Origin: JBASNZ01 sp049657775
GTDB lineage: Bacteria; Actinomycetota; Coriobacteriia; Anaerosomatales; Anaerosomataceae
Reading direction: 5' to 3'
Length of the DNA: 51,737 bases
Assembly (NCBI GenBank): GCA_049657775.1
Contig: JBASNZ010000099.1
Span: 1-51,737, forward strand
Shown: positions 17,604 to 26,663 of the stretch, one piece after another
Position numbering within the stretch: the stretch's first letter is position 1
Layout of the letters: every line of letters begins with the position of its first letter
Notes under the pieces: model-generated
What the model saw: the letters and a program-made list of their open reading frames with translations, nothing else
What the model was told of the DNA's origin: nothing
Databases searched by the model: none
Made by a program: the position numbers and the translations under genes

Positions 17604-17703
17604 GGTCGTATCCCTCCTGCCGTGGGTAGAATGCGGTCACCTTTGCATAGCGTTTGCCGTCGTCTGGTCTGAGCACTGCATAGACCGCGCGAGGCGGACT
17701 CGA

Positions 17704-17731
17704 ACAGTGTATCGCGTGTCTTGTCGCGCGC
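17704..17731 (-). promoter_or_regulatory. Candidate ald promoter
   Basis: On the minus strand TTGCGC (17731-17726) and TACACT (17709-17704) are separated by 16 bases, about 100 bases ahead of the ald GTG. This leaves a leader of roughly 90 bases with no obvious riboswitch structure. Moderate match only. Confidence 0.35.
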
Positions 17732-17805
17732 AAGTACGCCCCGCGGACCGCACGTGTATAGAACCATCAGCATCTGCCGCGAATCCGCATGAAGCGACCC
17801 CGAGT

Positions 17806-18876
17806 TCAGTCCTGCAGGCACATGCCCGCGGCGACGATCCCACCGGCGCACCCCGCAGCGAAGAAGACGGGGTCGTCATCGGGAGTGCGTCCCATGGATC
17901 GCATCGGCACGCCGCGCGTATCCGGCAGTGCGCCAACTGGAACGTCCACGCGAGTGTGCCGCCTCCAGACGCCGGCGTGATCGAGCGCCGCCTCCACTCC
18001 CTCCGCGTGCTCCGGCGGAATGACGGGCATGGCGACGGTCGCGCGAGCCAGCGCCACGCGTCCGAGGGCGACGAGCGAGTGGTGGCTGACGCCATGATGG
18101 CGCGCACGAGCGTCAGCGAATGACATGCGCAGCACCGCCACGGGTCGGCCGCCGAGCGCAGCCACCGCGTTGATCGCCTCCCCCGCCGCAACGCCACCGT
18201 GTCCGAACGGGGTTGCCGTCCCGGTCATGCCAGGACCCAGCGCCACGATCGTGACATCGGCAAGCGCGACATGCTTGGCGGCGAGAAGCGCCGAGTGCAG
18301 TGTGACGGTCTCGAATTCGCCGCCAAAGGCCTGGCCCGCGGTGATGGTCGCGTCGAGCAGCCCGACAGCGCGCATCTCGGCCACAAGGTCCGAAAGCGCA
18401 AGCGGAAGCGAGGCGCCGTCGGTCATGACGTACGCGATGCGGAGCGCGGCAGCACGCTCCTTGATCGCTGCTGCCACAGGCAGGATCTGGCTGTGAAGGC
18501 CGCAGCACACCACGGGCATGCCATCCAGGTCCGAGGCCTCGGCCATGAGATCGGCGTACTCGCTCGCCTCCTCCTCGACCGAGAGCACGTCGCGTTGCAG
18601 CGGCGAGTACCGCATCTTCATGATGTGACCGCCCGAAGGGTCCTGGAGCATGGAGCCGCTGCCCGCTCGCGCCACGACGAAGTGCACGCCGCCCGTGCCC
18701 AGCTCAAGGTCGACCGCAGTGGTGTTGAGCAGCACCTGCTCGCCGACCTCGCAGGCTCCCGAGAGCGCCGTGTAGACGATCGCGATGGCCTCGGCGTGGT
18801 CGAGCACAACGACGACCCGCTGGATCCCGGGTCTCTCATCGGCGATACGGACGACCTCGGCCCAGACCAGTCTCAT
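17806..18876 (-). CDS. DUF3866 family protein, function unknown
   Basis: A 356-residue soluble protein with no signal peptide. The opening MRLVWAEVVRIADERPGIQ and the glycine-rich GPGMTGTATPFGHGGVAAGE are characteristic of DUF3866, found in many actinobacteria and Firmicutes. A conserved Cys/His patch reads VVCCGLHSQI in the middle. Start ATG at 18876 with GGGAGG six bases upstream. It ends about 200 bases before ald and starts 22 bases after the pyrG stop, so it is probably cotranscribed with pyrG. No biochemical role is known to me. Confidence 0.82.
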   Translation of the reverse strand: MRLVWAEVVRIADERPGIQRVVVVLDHAEAIAIVYTALSGACEVGEQVLLNTTAVDLELGTGGVHFVVARAGSGSMLQDPSGGHIMKMRYSPLQRDVLSVEEEASEYADLMAEASDLDGMPVVCCGLHSQILPVAAAIKERAAALRIAYVMTDGASLPLALSDLVAEMRAVGLLDATITAGQAFGGEFETVTLHSALLAAKHVALADVTIVALGPGMTGTATPFGHGGVAAGEAINAVAALGGRPVAVLRMSFADARARHHGVSHHSLVALGRVALARATVAMPVIPPEHAEGVEAALDHAGVWRRHTRVDVPVGALPDTRGVPMRSMGRTPDDDPVFFAAGCAGGIVAAGMCLQD

Positions 18877-18898
18877 CGATGCCTCCCGTCGCGGAGTC

Positions 18899-20512
18899 TT
18901 AAGAACGCACCTTCTTGTACGCGACGGCGGCGCCCACGAAATCGCGGAACAGCGGCGCCGGACGCGTGGGACGGCTCTTGAACTCGGGATGGCCCTGGTT
19001 GCCCAGGAACCAGGGATGATCAGGAAGCTCGACCATCTCCACGAGCTTGCTATCAGGGGACACGCCGCTCACGATCATGCCGGCGTCGATGAGCTTCTGG
19101 CGATACGCGTTGTTGACCTCGTAGCGATGGCGGTGGCGTTCGTAGATGACCTCCTGGCCATACGCCTGCCAGCCCTTGGTGCCCGGCTCGACCTTGCAGG
19201 GGTACGAACCGAGCCGCATGGTGCCGCCCATCTCCCGAACGTCCTGCTGCTCGTGCATGAGGTCGATGACCGGGTGCTCCGTAACGGGGTCGAATTCGCT
19301 TGAATTGGCGCCCTCCAGCCCGGCCACGTTGCGGGCGAACTCGGCGACGGCCACCTGCATACCCAGGCAGATGCCGAAGTACGGCACCTTGTTCTCGCGT
19401 GCGAAGCGCGCGGCGCGGATCTTGCCCTCTATGCCGCGGATGCCGAAGCCACCGGGCACAAGGATGCCGTCGAAGCGCGTGAGCACCTCGTCGACCTCAT
19501 CAGGGGTAAGGCTTTCGGCGTCGACCCAGTGCACGTTGACCTTGTGGTCGTGATAGATCCCGCCGTGGCTGAGCGCCTCGATGACCGAGAGGTACGCATC
19601 GGGAAGCTGGACGTACTTGCCGACGAGCGCGATGTCCACCTCGTCGGTGATGTTCTGGCGATGTTCCACGAACGCCTGCCACTCGGTTAGGTCGACCTCG
19701 CCGCACTCAAGCTGCAGGCGGTCGATGACCATGGCGTCCAGCCCCTGCTCGTGCAGCGTGAGCGGCACCTCGTAGATGCTGGGCGCGTCCATGGCCGAGA
19801 CGACCGCGGCCGGCTCGACATCACAGAACAGAGCGATCTTGCGGCGGATACCAACGTCGATCGGTCGGTCCGACCGGCAGACGATGAAGTCGGGCTGGAT
19901 ACCGATAGACCGTAGCTCCTTGACCGAGTGCTGCGTCGGCTTGGTCTTGAGTTCGGACGACGCCGAGATGTACGGCACGAGGCTGACGTGGATGTAGCAC
20001 ACGTTGTCGCGGCCGCGATCCTTGCGAAGCTGACGGATGGCCTCGAGGAACGGCAGTGACTCGATGTCGCCAACGGTGCCGCCGACCTCGGTGATGATGA
20101 CGTCGGGCTGGGTCTGCTCGGCAAGCCTGATGATGCGGTCCTTGATCTCGTTGGTCACGTGCGGGATGACCTGCACGGTACCGCCAAGGAAGTCGCCGCG
20201 CCGCTCCTTGCCGATGAGCGTCTGATACACGGACCCCGCAGTGACGTTGCAATCACGCGAAAGTGACTCATCGACGAAGCGCTCGTAGTGTCCGAGGTCG
20301 AGATCGGTCTCTCCGCCATCGTCGGTAACGAACACCTCGCCGTGCTGGAACGGGCTCATGGTGCCAGGGTCGACATTGAGATAGGGGTCGAGCTTCTGGA
20401 TGGTTACTTTAAGCCCGCGCGATTTGAGAAGTCGCCCGAGCGACGCTGCGGTGATTCCCTTGCCGAGTGATGAGACCACGCCACCGGTAACGAAGATATG
20501 CTTTGTCGCCAT
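18899..20512 (-). CDS. pyrG: CTP synthase
   Basis: Makes CTP from UTP, ATP and glutamine. The 537 residues contain an N-terminal synthetase domain (GGVVSSLGKG loop, LDPYLNVDPGTMSPF, EVGGTVGDIES) and a C-terminal glutamine amidotransferase domain with the nucleophile motif FGICLGMQ. The catalytic His/Glu pair is in GHPEFKSRP. The start is ATG at 20512; the nearest GGAGG is 13 bases upstream, a long spacing. It lies between the envelope block and DUF3866 and corresponds to Rv1699 in the mycobacterial order. Confidence 0.97.
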   Translation of the reverse strand: MATKHIFVTGGVVSSLGKGITAASLGRLLKSRGLKVTIQKLDPYLNVDPGTMSPFQHGEVFVTDDGGETDLDLGHYERFVDESLSRDCNVTAGSVYQTLIGKERRGDFLGGTVQVIPHVTNEIKDRIIRLAEQTQPDVIITEVGGTVGDIESLPFLEAIRQLRKDRGRDNVCYIHVSLVPYISASSELKTKPTQHSVKELRSIGIQPDFIVCRSDRPIDVGIRRKIALFCDVEPAAVVSAMDAPSIYEVPLTLHEQGLDAMVIDRLQLECGEVDLTEWQAFVEHRQNITDEVDIALVGKYVQLPDAYLSVIEALSHGGIYHDHKVNVHWVDAESLTPDEVDEVLTRFDGILVPGGFGIRGIEGKIRAARFARENKVPYFGICLGMQVAVAEFARNVAGLEGANSSEFDPVTEHPVIDLMHEQQDVREMGGTMRLGSYPCKVEPGTKGWQAYGQEVIYERHRHRYEVNNAYRQKLIDAGMIVSGVSPDSKLVEMVELPDHPWFLGNQGHPEFKSRPTRPAPLFRDFVGAAVAYKKVRS

Positions 20513-20520
20513 GCCCTGGA

Positions 20521-21576
20521 TCAGGCCTCCCTTGAGTCGTGGTCTTCTCTAGGATGATACCGCTTGGCGCCGACATCCGTTGGCACTTGTGCGGACGATT
20601 CCGGTGATTCCGGTGATTCGGCGATCGGCGGGTCCAGCGGCAGCCGTCCGAGCGAGTCGAGCCACGCCAGCAGAGTGGTTCGCTCGATGAGCGCCGAGAA
20701 CGAGACGTGCTCGGAGAGCAGGTTGAGCCCGAGGAGAACCGCGGCGTAGACGGCAAGCGCCCACAGCGGGAGTCCCGCGACGATGAACATCCCCGCTAGC
20801 ACGCCCATCGCGTTCGCGCCGGCGTCCCCGAGCATGCCCTCTTCGCCCAGGTCGTACCGCCAAACAGCGAGAACGGGTCCAAGCAACATGATCGACAGCA
20901 CCAGGAGTTCGACAAGCGGACTCCGAACGCCCACGAACCGCATCGCGACCGGACCCAGGCCGAGCACCACCGAGATCACCCCAGCGAGAGCGAGAACGCT
21001 GTAGACCTTGAGCGCGCGGCCGGGACGAAGGTCGGTGAGGTTGACGAAGTTGGACGTGAGGGAGATAGCCGCCGCCGCCAGCAAGGCGGGAAACACGACC
21101 TGGATGCCACCGCGCCACCCCGCTCCCCAGGGGGAGATGTCGGACAACACGAACGAGACGACCACACTTGCAGCGCCGATGCCGATGAGCTTGAGGCCAC
21201 CGGTCGTCAGGCGGCCGTTGATGAGCGCCATCAGATGACCGCGGAATCCGCGTGCTTCGGAGGATCCGAGGGCGTCGTCCACCATACCGAGCGCGAACGC
21301 CACAAGCGCAAGCGGACCGGCGAGCGTGAAGACCGTGGCGGTCGCCACCGCCGGAAACGCGCTTACCGATACGGTGCCGACGATGATCGCGCATCCCGCC
21401 CACACGAGCCACGCCAGGCCGAGCCCCAGGAAGACCTGGCGGCCGCGGTAGTTGGTCACGAACGCCCGCTCGCTCGTGCGCAGCGCAGGAGCGAGCATGG
21501 CCACGAACCCCCACGGCACGACGTAGCCCAACACACATGCCAGAACGATCGCCAAGAGCGCGTCCAACAGGCTCAC
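20521..21576 (-). CDS. MraY/WecA-like polyprenyl-phosphate sugar-phosphate transferase (divergent)
   Basis: Polytopic membrane protein of 351 residues in the PNPT superfamily, which moves a sugar phosphate from UDP to a polyprenyl phosphate. Visible family motifs are the aspartate pair in GMVDDALG, NFVNLTDLRPGRA (compare NAVNLTDGLDGL in the MraY of this window) and GMLGDAGANAMG (compare GDTGSL). The histidine motif of MraY is absent, and the cytoplasmic C-terminal tail is Pro/Glu/Ser-rich. GTG start at 21576 overlaps the upstream lipoprotein gene stop (GTGA). Substrate is unknown; a first step in a second lipid-linked glycan is the natural reading. It could also have lost activity, since the third motif is altered. 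Confidence 0.75.
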   Translation of the reverse strand: MSLLDALLAIVLACVLGYVVPWGFVAMLAPALRTSERAFVTNYRGRQVFLGLGLAWLVWAGCAIIVGTVSVSAFPAVATATVFTLAGPLALVAFALGMVDDALGSSEARGFRGHLMALINGRLTTGGLKLIGIGAASVVVSFVLSDISPWGAGWRGGIQVVFPALLAAAAISLTSNFVNLTDLRPGRALKVYSVLALAGVISVVLGLGPVAMRFVGVRSPLVELLVLSIMLLGPVLAVWRYDLGEEGMLGDAGANAMGVLAGMFIVAGLPLWALAVYAAVLLGLNLLSEHVSFSALIERTTLLAWLDSLGRLPLDPPIAESPESPESSAQVPTDVGAKRYHPREDHDSREA

Positions 21577-23288
21577 CGGACCGATCCCTCCTCGGCTTCA
21601 GGAACGAGCATGAGCATCACGGTGGCGCCCGCAAGATACAGCAGGATGAGCGCGAGCACGACAACACCCGAATCCTCGACCACCATCCCGACCGCGCCGC
21701 CGGCAAGGCCTGCGACGATCGCCGCGGCAAACACGGGATAGCGCTCCAGCATCGTGCGAAGGCGGCCAAGGGGACGGACGCGAAGATAACCGAAGCCGAT
21801 AGCGAGCAGAAGCACGATCGCCGGCAACGGCGAGCCCGTGAAGATGCGCAGACTGGTGGCCGCACGCGACGCGAGGAGTTGGACGAGTCCGCCGCCCGAG
21901 ACGTCCTCGACCGCGCGTGAGATGTGAGTAGCATCCGGCATGAGCCGGGACAGTAGCACGACCGCACCGACGGCACCGACGACCGCGACGAGAGTGAAGA
22001 CGGCGTCCTTGAGCCGAACGCGCCGACGCTCAGCAGCCACGTACAGCGCAGCGAACGTGAACGTTCCCCACACCGCGACGACAGCGTTCGCACCAAGGAA
22101 CGGGGCCGCCGCGACCGCGACCGCCACAGCGCCCGCGATGGCGATCGTCCTGCGGCGGACGGGGTCCGGGGCATCGGCAGCGTCCAGTTCGAGTGCGATC
22201 CCCGTGACGAGGGCGCCCACGAGGATGGCGGCCCCTTCGTTGCCAAGACCGTAGAAGCGGAAGGCGGACACGGGCGAGTACGAGAACGCACTGGAGACCG
22301 TGAGCGGCGCTCCTGCGAGCTGGTCGATAGCGACCACAGCGGCGGTGACGATGCTGGCGAGCGAAACGCCCGCGGCGGTCCCCCACCGGTGCCAGGCGAA
22401 CTGCGAGAAAAGCCACACGAGACCACCGGTGGCAAAGAGCAGCGATACGGTCCGTTCGGGACTGGCCGGGTAGCGGTCCACCACGTGCAGCAGCGTGCCG
22501 GCAGCCGGCACGCACAGCCCGAAGAGGATCGCCCGCCGCATCACCGTCGACCAGTACCCGAAGCGAGCGCTCGTACGCGCCTTCTCCGCAAGCCACCAGC
22601 CGCCCAGGATCAGCAGTGTCATAAGAACCGTGTAGACGCTTTGCAGTGGACGCCGAAGGCCCTCCATGGCCAGAAGCGCCGACTCGACGCGCGCCAGGTG
22701 AGCCACGCGTTCTGAGCCGGTCATCTTGTCGGACGCTACCGAGACGCCCGTTGATGCGTCCGACGCGTCCCCGGCATCCGCGACCACGCGAACGGTGGCG
22801 ACGATGTCTTCATCGGTGACAAGGCCCGCCCTGCGCGTGCTCGCACTCTCAAGCAGACCGGGAGCATACGCCTCGCCGCTCACGATCACGACGCCGGGCG
22901 ACGTCGCGGTCGGGACCGAGAGGACCACCACGGTGGACGCGGCCGACGCGCTCGAGACGGCATCGGCGATCTCACGGTCCACCGCGCCAGGTGCGCCGGT
23001 CGCCCGGCGCGTGCCGACCGTCCGCCCTCCGGTCACGTCAAGCTCACCAAGGAGTGTCTCGGCCGACGCCGGATCCCGCGAGACGAGCAGCCCGATCGCA
23101 GAGCGCTGCGCCAGGTCCGAGGTGAACGGCATGTCTCCCGAGACCACGTCCGCCCAGTCCAGGCCGGTGCTCTCCACGACGACGACGTCTGTGGGAGCGG
23201 GCGCGGGGGGTGTCGGCACACCGTGGCAGCCCGACAGCGACAGGAGCATCACGAGCGCGACGGCTACGATGACGACCTTCGGCTTCAT
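21573..23288 (-). CDS. Large lipoprotein-anchored polytopic membrane protein, function unknown
   Basis: A 571-residue protein with a signal ending in a lipobox (LSLSGC, Cys21) and an extracytoplasmic domain of about 190 residues. About ten membrane segments fill the rest, with a motif FYGLGNEGAAILVG in the middle. The outer domain has VVVVESTGLDWADV near its start and SASTRRAGLVTDED near its end. These resemble alkaline-phosphatase-superfamily edges, although metal ligands are not evident, so a degenerate or non-catalytic domain is possible. The start at 23288 is chosen because GGAGGGG precedes it and the upstream extension lacks a signal. It is translationally coupled to the PNPT gene and divergent from murJ. 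Confidence 0.7.
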   Translation of the reverse strand: MKPKVVIVAVALVMLLSLSGCHGVPTPPAPAPTDVVVVESTGLDWADVVSGDMPFTSDLAQRSAIGLLVSRDPASAETLLGELDVTGGRTVGTRRATGAPGAVDREIADAVSSASAASTVVVLSVPTATSPGVVIVSGEAYAPGLLESASTRRAGLVTDEDIVATVRVVADAGDASDASTGVSVASDKMTGSERVAHLARVESALLAMEGLRRPLQSVYTVLMTLLILGGWWLAEKARTSARFGYWSTVMRRAILFGLCVPAAGTLLHVVDRYPASPERTVSLLFATGGLVWLFSQFAWHRWGTAAGVSLASIVTAAVVAIDQLAGAPLTVSSAFSYSPVSAFRFYGLGNEGAAILVGALVTGIALELDAADAPDPVRRRTIAIAGAVAVAVAAAPFLGANAVVAVWGTFTFAALYVAAERRRVRLKDAVFTLVAVVGAVGAVVLLSRLMPDATHISRAVEDVSGGGLVQLLASRAATSLRIFTGSPLPAIVLLLAIGFGYLRVRPLGRLRTMLERYPVFAAAIVAGLAGGAVGMVVEDSGVVVLALILLYLAGATVMLMLVPEAEEGSVR

Positions 23289-23394
23289 GTCACGTTCCCC
23301 TCCTGCCGGTTTCGGACATACGTCAAGCCGGATCACGGCTTGGGGATTTGAGCCCGGTAACGCTCGCATGCGCGGAGTTGGGTGCCCGTCAGCA

Positions 23395-23400
23395 AGTATA
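23395..23400 (-). promoter_or_regulatory. Candidate -10 element of the lipoprotein-PNPT operon
   Basis: TATACT on the minus strand sits in the sequence TCCGGTATACT, which recurs exactly ahead of the carboxylase gene (37707-37712). It implies a leader of about 100 bases. The leader contains a 7-base-pair hairpin with arms at 23324-23330 and 23336-23342. No clear -35 hexamer is seen. Confidence 0.35.
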
Positions 23401-23451
23401 CCGGAAGACGACGTCCACACCACGAACGAGCGTCGTATGTGGCGGCTCCGT

Positions 23452-23457
23452 TACAAT
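23452..23457 (+). promoter_or_regulatory. Candidate -10 element of murJ
   Basis: TACAAT on the plus strand lies 31 bases before the ATC at 23489 and about 20 bases before the AAGGAG at 23478-23483. No -35 match is seen at normal spacing. If real, transcription begins near 23464, which excludes in-frame start codons further upstream. Confidence 0.4.
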
Positions 23458-23488
23458 CAGGGCGCACGCCAGCGACCAAGGAGTCCCG

Positions 23489-25084
23489 ATCGCCGCAAAG
23501 CCATCCATAGCCCGTTCCACCGCGATGATGTCCGTCTCGACCATGGTGTCGCGACTGACGGGCTTCGTGCGTACGTGGGCCATGGCCTACGCGCTCGGTC
23601 TCACGGCGATCGCGGATTCGTACGACATAGCCAACAACCTTCCCAACATGCTGTTCGAGCTGCTCGCCGGGGGTGTCCTGTCCTCGGTGTTCATCCCGCT
23701 GTTCATGGAACAGCTGCAGAAGAACGGCGACGAGGACGCGTCGCGATTCGCAAGCTACGTCCTCAACATCATCGTGATCGTACTCGGCGCGGTGGCGCTT
23801 CTAGGCACCATCTGGCCCGAGCCGTTCGTCCGGACGCAGACACTGACGGTCTCGCCTGAGAAGGCATTGCTCGCCACATACCTGTTCCGCTTCTTTGCCG
23901 TTCAGATCGTGTTCTACGGCGCCGGTCTCGTGTTCACCGGCGTGCTCAACTCGTACCGTAAGTTCCTCGCGCCGGCGATCGCGCCGATCTTCAACAACAT
24001 CGTGGTCACGGTCGTGATCCTCGGCTTCTACGTGCCGTTCCGCGACACGCGCCCCCAGCTTGCGATCGCGGCACTCGCTGTGGGTACCACGCTCGGGGTA
24101 CTCGCGATGGCGATCGTACAGATCCCCTCCGTGTTCAAGGTCGGATTCCGCTACACGGCGCGCATCGACTGGCACCATCCGGCGCTCAAGAAGGTCGCCG
24201 TCAAGATGGGTCCCACGCTCATCTACGTGGTCACCAACCTGGTTGCGGTGACCTTCCGTACCAACTTCGCAATGGCCACAGGCGACGGCGGCCAGGCGGC
24301 TCTGCGATACGCCTGGCAGTTCTACCAACTGCCGTATGGCATCTTCGCGGTCGCGTTGGCCACGGCCATCTTCCCCGAGCTTGCGGAGCGCGCTAGTGCG
24401 AAGGACTGGGCAGGCTTCAAGGCCATGTTCGCGCGGGGCTTCCGCTCCACCGCGGTGCTCATCATCCCGCTCGCGACGATGCTGGCCGTACTCTCCCGGC
24501 CCATCATCACACTCTATCGTGCCGGCCGATTCACTGCCGAGGACGTCCCGATCGTGGCCGGGGTCCTCATGTGGTGGGCGATCGGCCTCTTCTTCTTCGC
24601 GGCGTATATGTTCGTGCTCAAGACGTTCTACTCTCTTCAGGACACGCGCACTCCGATGACCACCAACATCGTCGCGACGGTGATCCACGTTGCGCTCTAC
24701 GCCGGCCTCACCACCGGCGCGTTCGGCATCCCGGGTCTCGGCATCGTCGGCATCCCTATCGCCGACGGCATCTTCTTCGCGCTCCACTTGACCGCACTCA
24801 CGCTGTTGCTCCGCCGCAAGATCGGCGGATTCGACCTGAGAGGTATCGCATCCGCACTGGTGCGTGTGCTCGTCGCGTCCGCCGTGGGCGGCGTGGCTGC
24901 CTGGAGCGTGCTCGCACTCACCGCGCCGCTCGCGAGTGGTGCGGGGTTCCTCGTCCAGCTCGCCGTCGCTGGTGTCGTCGGCATCGGCATCACGTACGGC
25001 GTCGCGGCAGCCATCGGCGTTTCCGAGGTCCGCGCGGGGGCCGACAGGCTGCGCCGCCTGCTCGCGCGCGGCAAGACGGCGTGA
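23489..25084 (+). CDS. murJ: MurJ/MviN-type lipid II flippase
   Basis: Polytopic MOP-superfamily transporter expected to flip lipid-linked wall precursors outward. It has about 14 hydrophobic segments and family motifs SVSTMVSRLTGFVRT near the start and DSYDIANNLPNMLFELLAGG soon after. The start is unusual. The only codon behind a good ribosome site (AAGGAG, 23478-23483, five-base spacing) is ATC at 23489, giving 531 residues and the expected KPSIARSTA N-terminus. The first ATG (23525) lacks a ribosome site and would trim that conserved lead. Neighbours include a PNPT enzyme and a GT2 glycosyltransferase, so its cargo could be lipid II or another lipid-linked glycan. Confidence 0.88.
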   Translation: MAAKPSIARSTAMMSVSTMVSRLTGFVRTWAMAYALGLTAIADSYDIANNLPNMLFELLAGGVLSSVFIPLFMEQLQKNGDEDASRFASYVLNIIVIVLGAVALLGTIWPEPFVRTQTLTVSPEKALLATYLFRFFAVQIVFYGAGLVFTGVLNSYRKFLAPAIAPIFNNIVVTVVILGFYVPFRDTRPQLAIAALAVGTTLGVLAMAIVQIPSVFKVGFRYTARIDWHHPALKKVAVKMGPTLIYVVTNLVAVTFRTNFAMATGDGGQAALRYAWQFYQLPYGIFAVALATAIFPELAERASAKDWAGFKAMFARGFRSTAVLIIPLATMLAVLSRPIITLYRAGRFTAEDVPIVAGVLMWWAIGLFFFAAYMFVLKTFYSLQDTRTPMTTNIVATVIHVALYAGLTTGAFGIPGLGIVGIPIADGIFFALHLTALTLLLRRKIGGFDLRGIASALVRVLVASAVGGVAAWSVLALTAPLASGAGFLVQLAVAGVVGIGITYGVAAAIGVSEVRAGADRLRRLLARGKTA

Positions 25085-25085
25085 C

Positions 25086-25763
25086 ATGCGCGTCGTCGCC
25101 CTCATACCCGCCCGCAACGAAGCCGCCCGCGTCGCCGACACCGTGCGAGCCGTGCTCGCCATCGAGGGAGTGACCCGGGTCCTCGTCATCGATGACGGCT
25201 CCACAGACGCCACCTCCGACGAAGCGCGCGGCGCAGGCGCCGAAGTCGTCCGCCTCGGACGCAACGCAGGTAAGGGCGGAGCGCTTAACACGGGCCTGTA
25301 CCGGGTGCGCGAGGACGCCGACGTCCTGCTCCTGCTCGATGCCGATCTGGGTCAGACCGCCTCGGAGGGCGCTCGTCTGCTCGTGCCGGTACTCGCCGGG
25401 GATGCCGACATGACTATCGGCCAGCTGCCCAAGCCACCCGGATCGGGCGGATTCGGGCTCGTCAAGGGCCTGGCGCGCTGGGGCATCCGGAGGCTTGGAG
25501 GCGGATTCGACGCCACGGCGCCCATATCCGGGCAGCGAGCGCTCAGCCGTGCCGCGTGGCAGGCGGCAACGCCATTCGCATCAGGCTACGGCGCCGAGGT
25601 GGCCCTGACGGTGCGCGCGCTACGCGCACACATGCGTGTCGTCGAAGTCCCGGTTGAGATGGCGCATGCCGCCACCGGCAAGGACCTGGCGGGTTTTGCA
25701 CATCGCGGGCGGCAGTTCCTGCAGATCGCGCTTGCGCTCATCAAGCTCGCCGCGCAGCGCTAG
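25086..25763 (+). CDS. Family 2 glycosyltransferase
   Basis: A 225-residue, apparently soluble GT-A glycosyltransferase starting one base after the murJ stop (TGACATG). It has the GT2 opening ALIPARNEA, the nucleotide-binding VIDDGSTDAT, and the metal-binding LLLDADLG. A later ISGQRAL and basic/hydrophobic C-terminal segment may sit on the membrane surface, but no membrane helix is clear. The fold resembles dolichol-phosphate-sugar synthases; donor and acceptor are unknown. Cotranscription with murJ suggests work on a polyprenyl-linked acceptor. It converges on steB with a 14-base gap and no visible terminator. Confidence 0.82.
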   Translation: MRVVALIPARNEAARVADTVRAVLAIEGVTRVLVIDDGSTDATSDEARGAGAEVVRLGRNAGKGGALNTGLYRVREDADVLLLLDADLGQTASEGARLLVPVLAGDADMTIGQLPKPPGSGGFGLVKGLARWGIRRLGGGFDATAPISGQRALSRAAWQAATPFASGYGAEVALTVRALRAHMRVVEVPVEMAHAATGKDLAGFAHRGRQFLQIALALIKLAAQR

Positions 25764-25777
25764 CGCCCGCCGCAGTG

Positions 25778-26641
25778 CTACTCGGTAGCCTTCACCTGGG
25801 GAGCGGGATACACCGCATCCACACCAGAGCCAACACCGTAGTAGCCGGTCGCCCGGTTCGATAGCAGCCAGACCAGGCTGAACGCACCCTGCGGCGCGTC
25901 GATATCGTCAACAGCCGACAATCCGCGGTCGACAGCCTCGGCAGCCACCCCCGTCACCTGACTGGTCGCCTCGGCACCGACCACCGTCACGCCGCCCTCG
26001 TCGAACGCCTGCGCCATCGCCACGGCGACGACGTCGGGTTCGCCCGAGAAGGCCGCCATCAGCACACACGCGTCCACCGTGGTCGTCGCCGAAGCTCCAC
26101 GCACAGTGAGTTCACCCGCATCCACGAGCAGGTCTGTGACCGGATGCTCGCCCTCGAGTAGCCACTCGGCCGCCATGCGGTCTGCGGCGGCCTTTCCGAT
26201 CGCGTCGGGTGTGCCCGATACGCCCGCGCCCAGGAGCGACACAAGCCCATCGGGAGTCTGATCGCCTAATCCCAGTTGCGCTGATTCAAAGGTGAAGACA
26301 ACGGGGGTACCCCCAGCGTTCTCGATCGCCGTCACGGCGGCTTCAAGGCCACTGCTTCGCCCCGAGTTGACCAGCACCGCCACGGTGCGGCCATCAAGCG
26401 CACCCGCGGTTACCGCCGGAACCACGTCGGCCGCGAACGCCCTGTCGCGCTCAAGCCCCTCGCGAAGTGACTGATTGTCCTTCTGGATGGCATCGAACTG
26501 CTTCTGGAGATCTTCCACAAGCGCCGCCGACTGCTCGTCGAGGGTTCCGCGCTCGGCCACCACGGTACCCAGCACCAGGCCGACCGTGAGCGCAAGGAAC
26601 ACCGCTACGAGAGAAGCAACGTGGTATCTCAGGTTGTACAT
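25778..26641 (-). CDS. steB: SteB/MctB-like envelope protein (copper transporter family by annotation)
   Basis: A 287-residue protein with an N-terminal signal-anchor (about 8-28), then a coiled coil around LVEDLQKQFDAIQKDNQSLR, then an extracytoplasmic domain. This matches the actinobacterial family including Mycobacterium MctB (Rv1698) and Corynebacterium SteB. MctB was linked to copper handling and SteB to envelope integrity together with SteA. Start ATG at 26641 follows the steA stop by 22 bases. The family has no clear catalytic motif, and the direct neighbourhood favours the cell-envelope role here. Confidence 0.82.
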   Translation of the reverse strand: MYNLRYHVASLVAVFLALTVGLVLGTVVAERGTLDEQSAALVEDLQKQFDAIQKDNQSLREGLERDRAFAADVVPAVTAGALDGRTVAVLVNSGRSSGLEAAVTAIENAGGTPVVFTFESAQLGLGDQTPDGLVSLLGAGVSGTPDAIGKAAADRMAAEWLLEGEHPVTDLLVDAGELTVRGASATTTVDACVLMAAFSGEPDVVAVAMAQAFDEGGVTVVGAEATSQVTGVAAEAVDRGLSAVDDIDAPQGAFSLVWLLSNRATGYYGVGSGVDAVYPAPQVKATE

Positions 26642-26663
26642 GTCGACAGCTCCATCCCGGACG

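Noticed and set aside
23801..25291. A 496-codon minus-strand open frame opposite murJ.
   Set aside because: Highly charged low-information product complementary to a conserved membrane protein gene; no ribosome site or family similarity.
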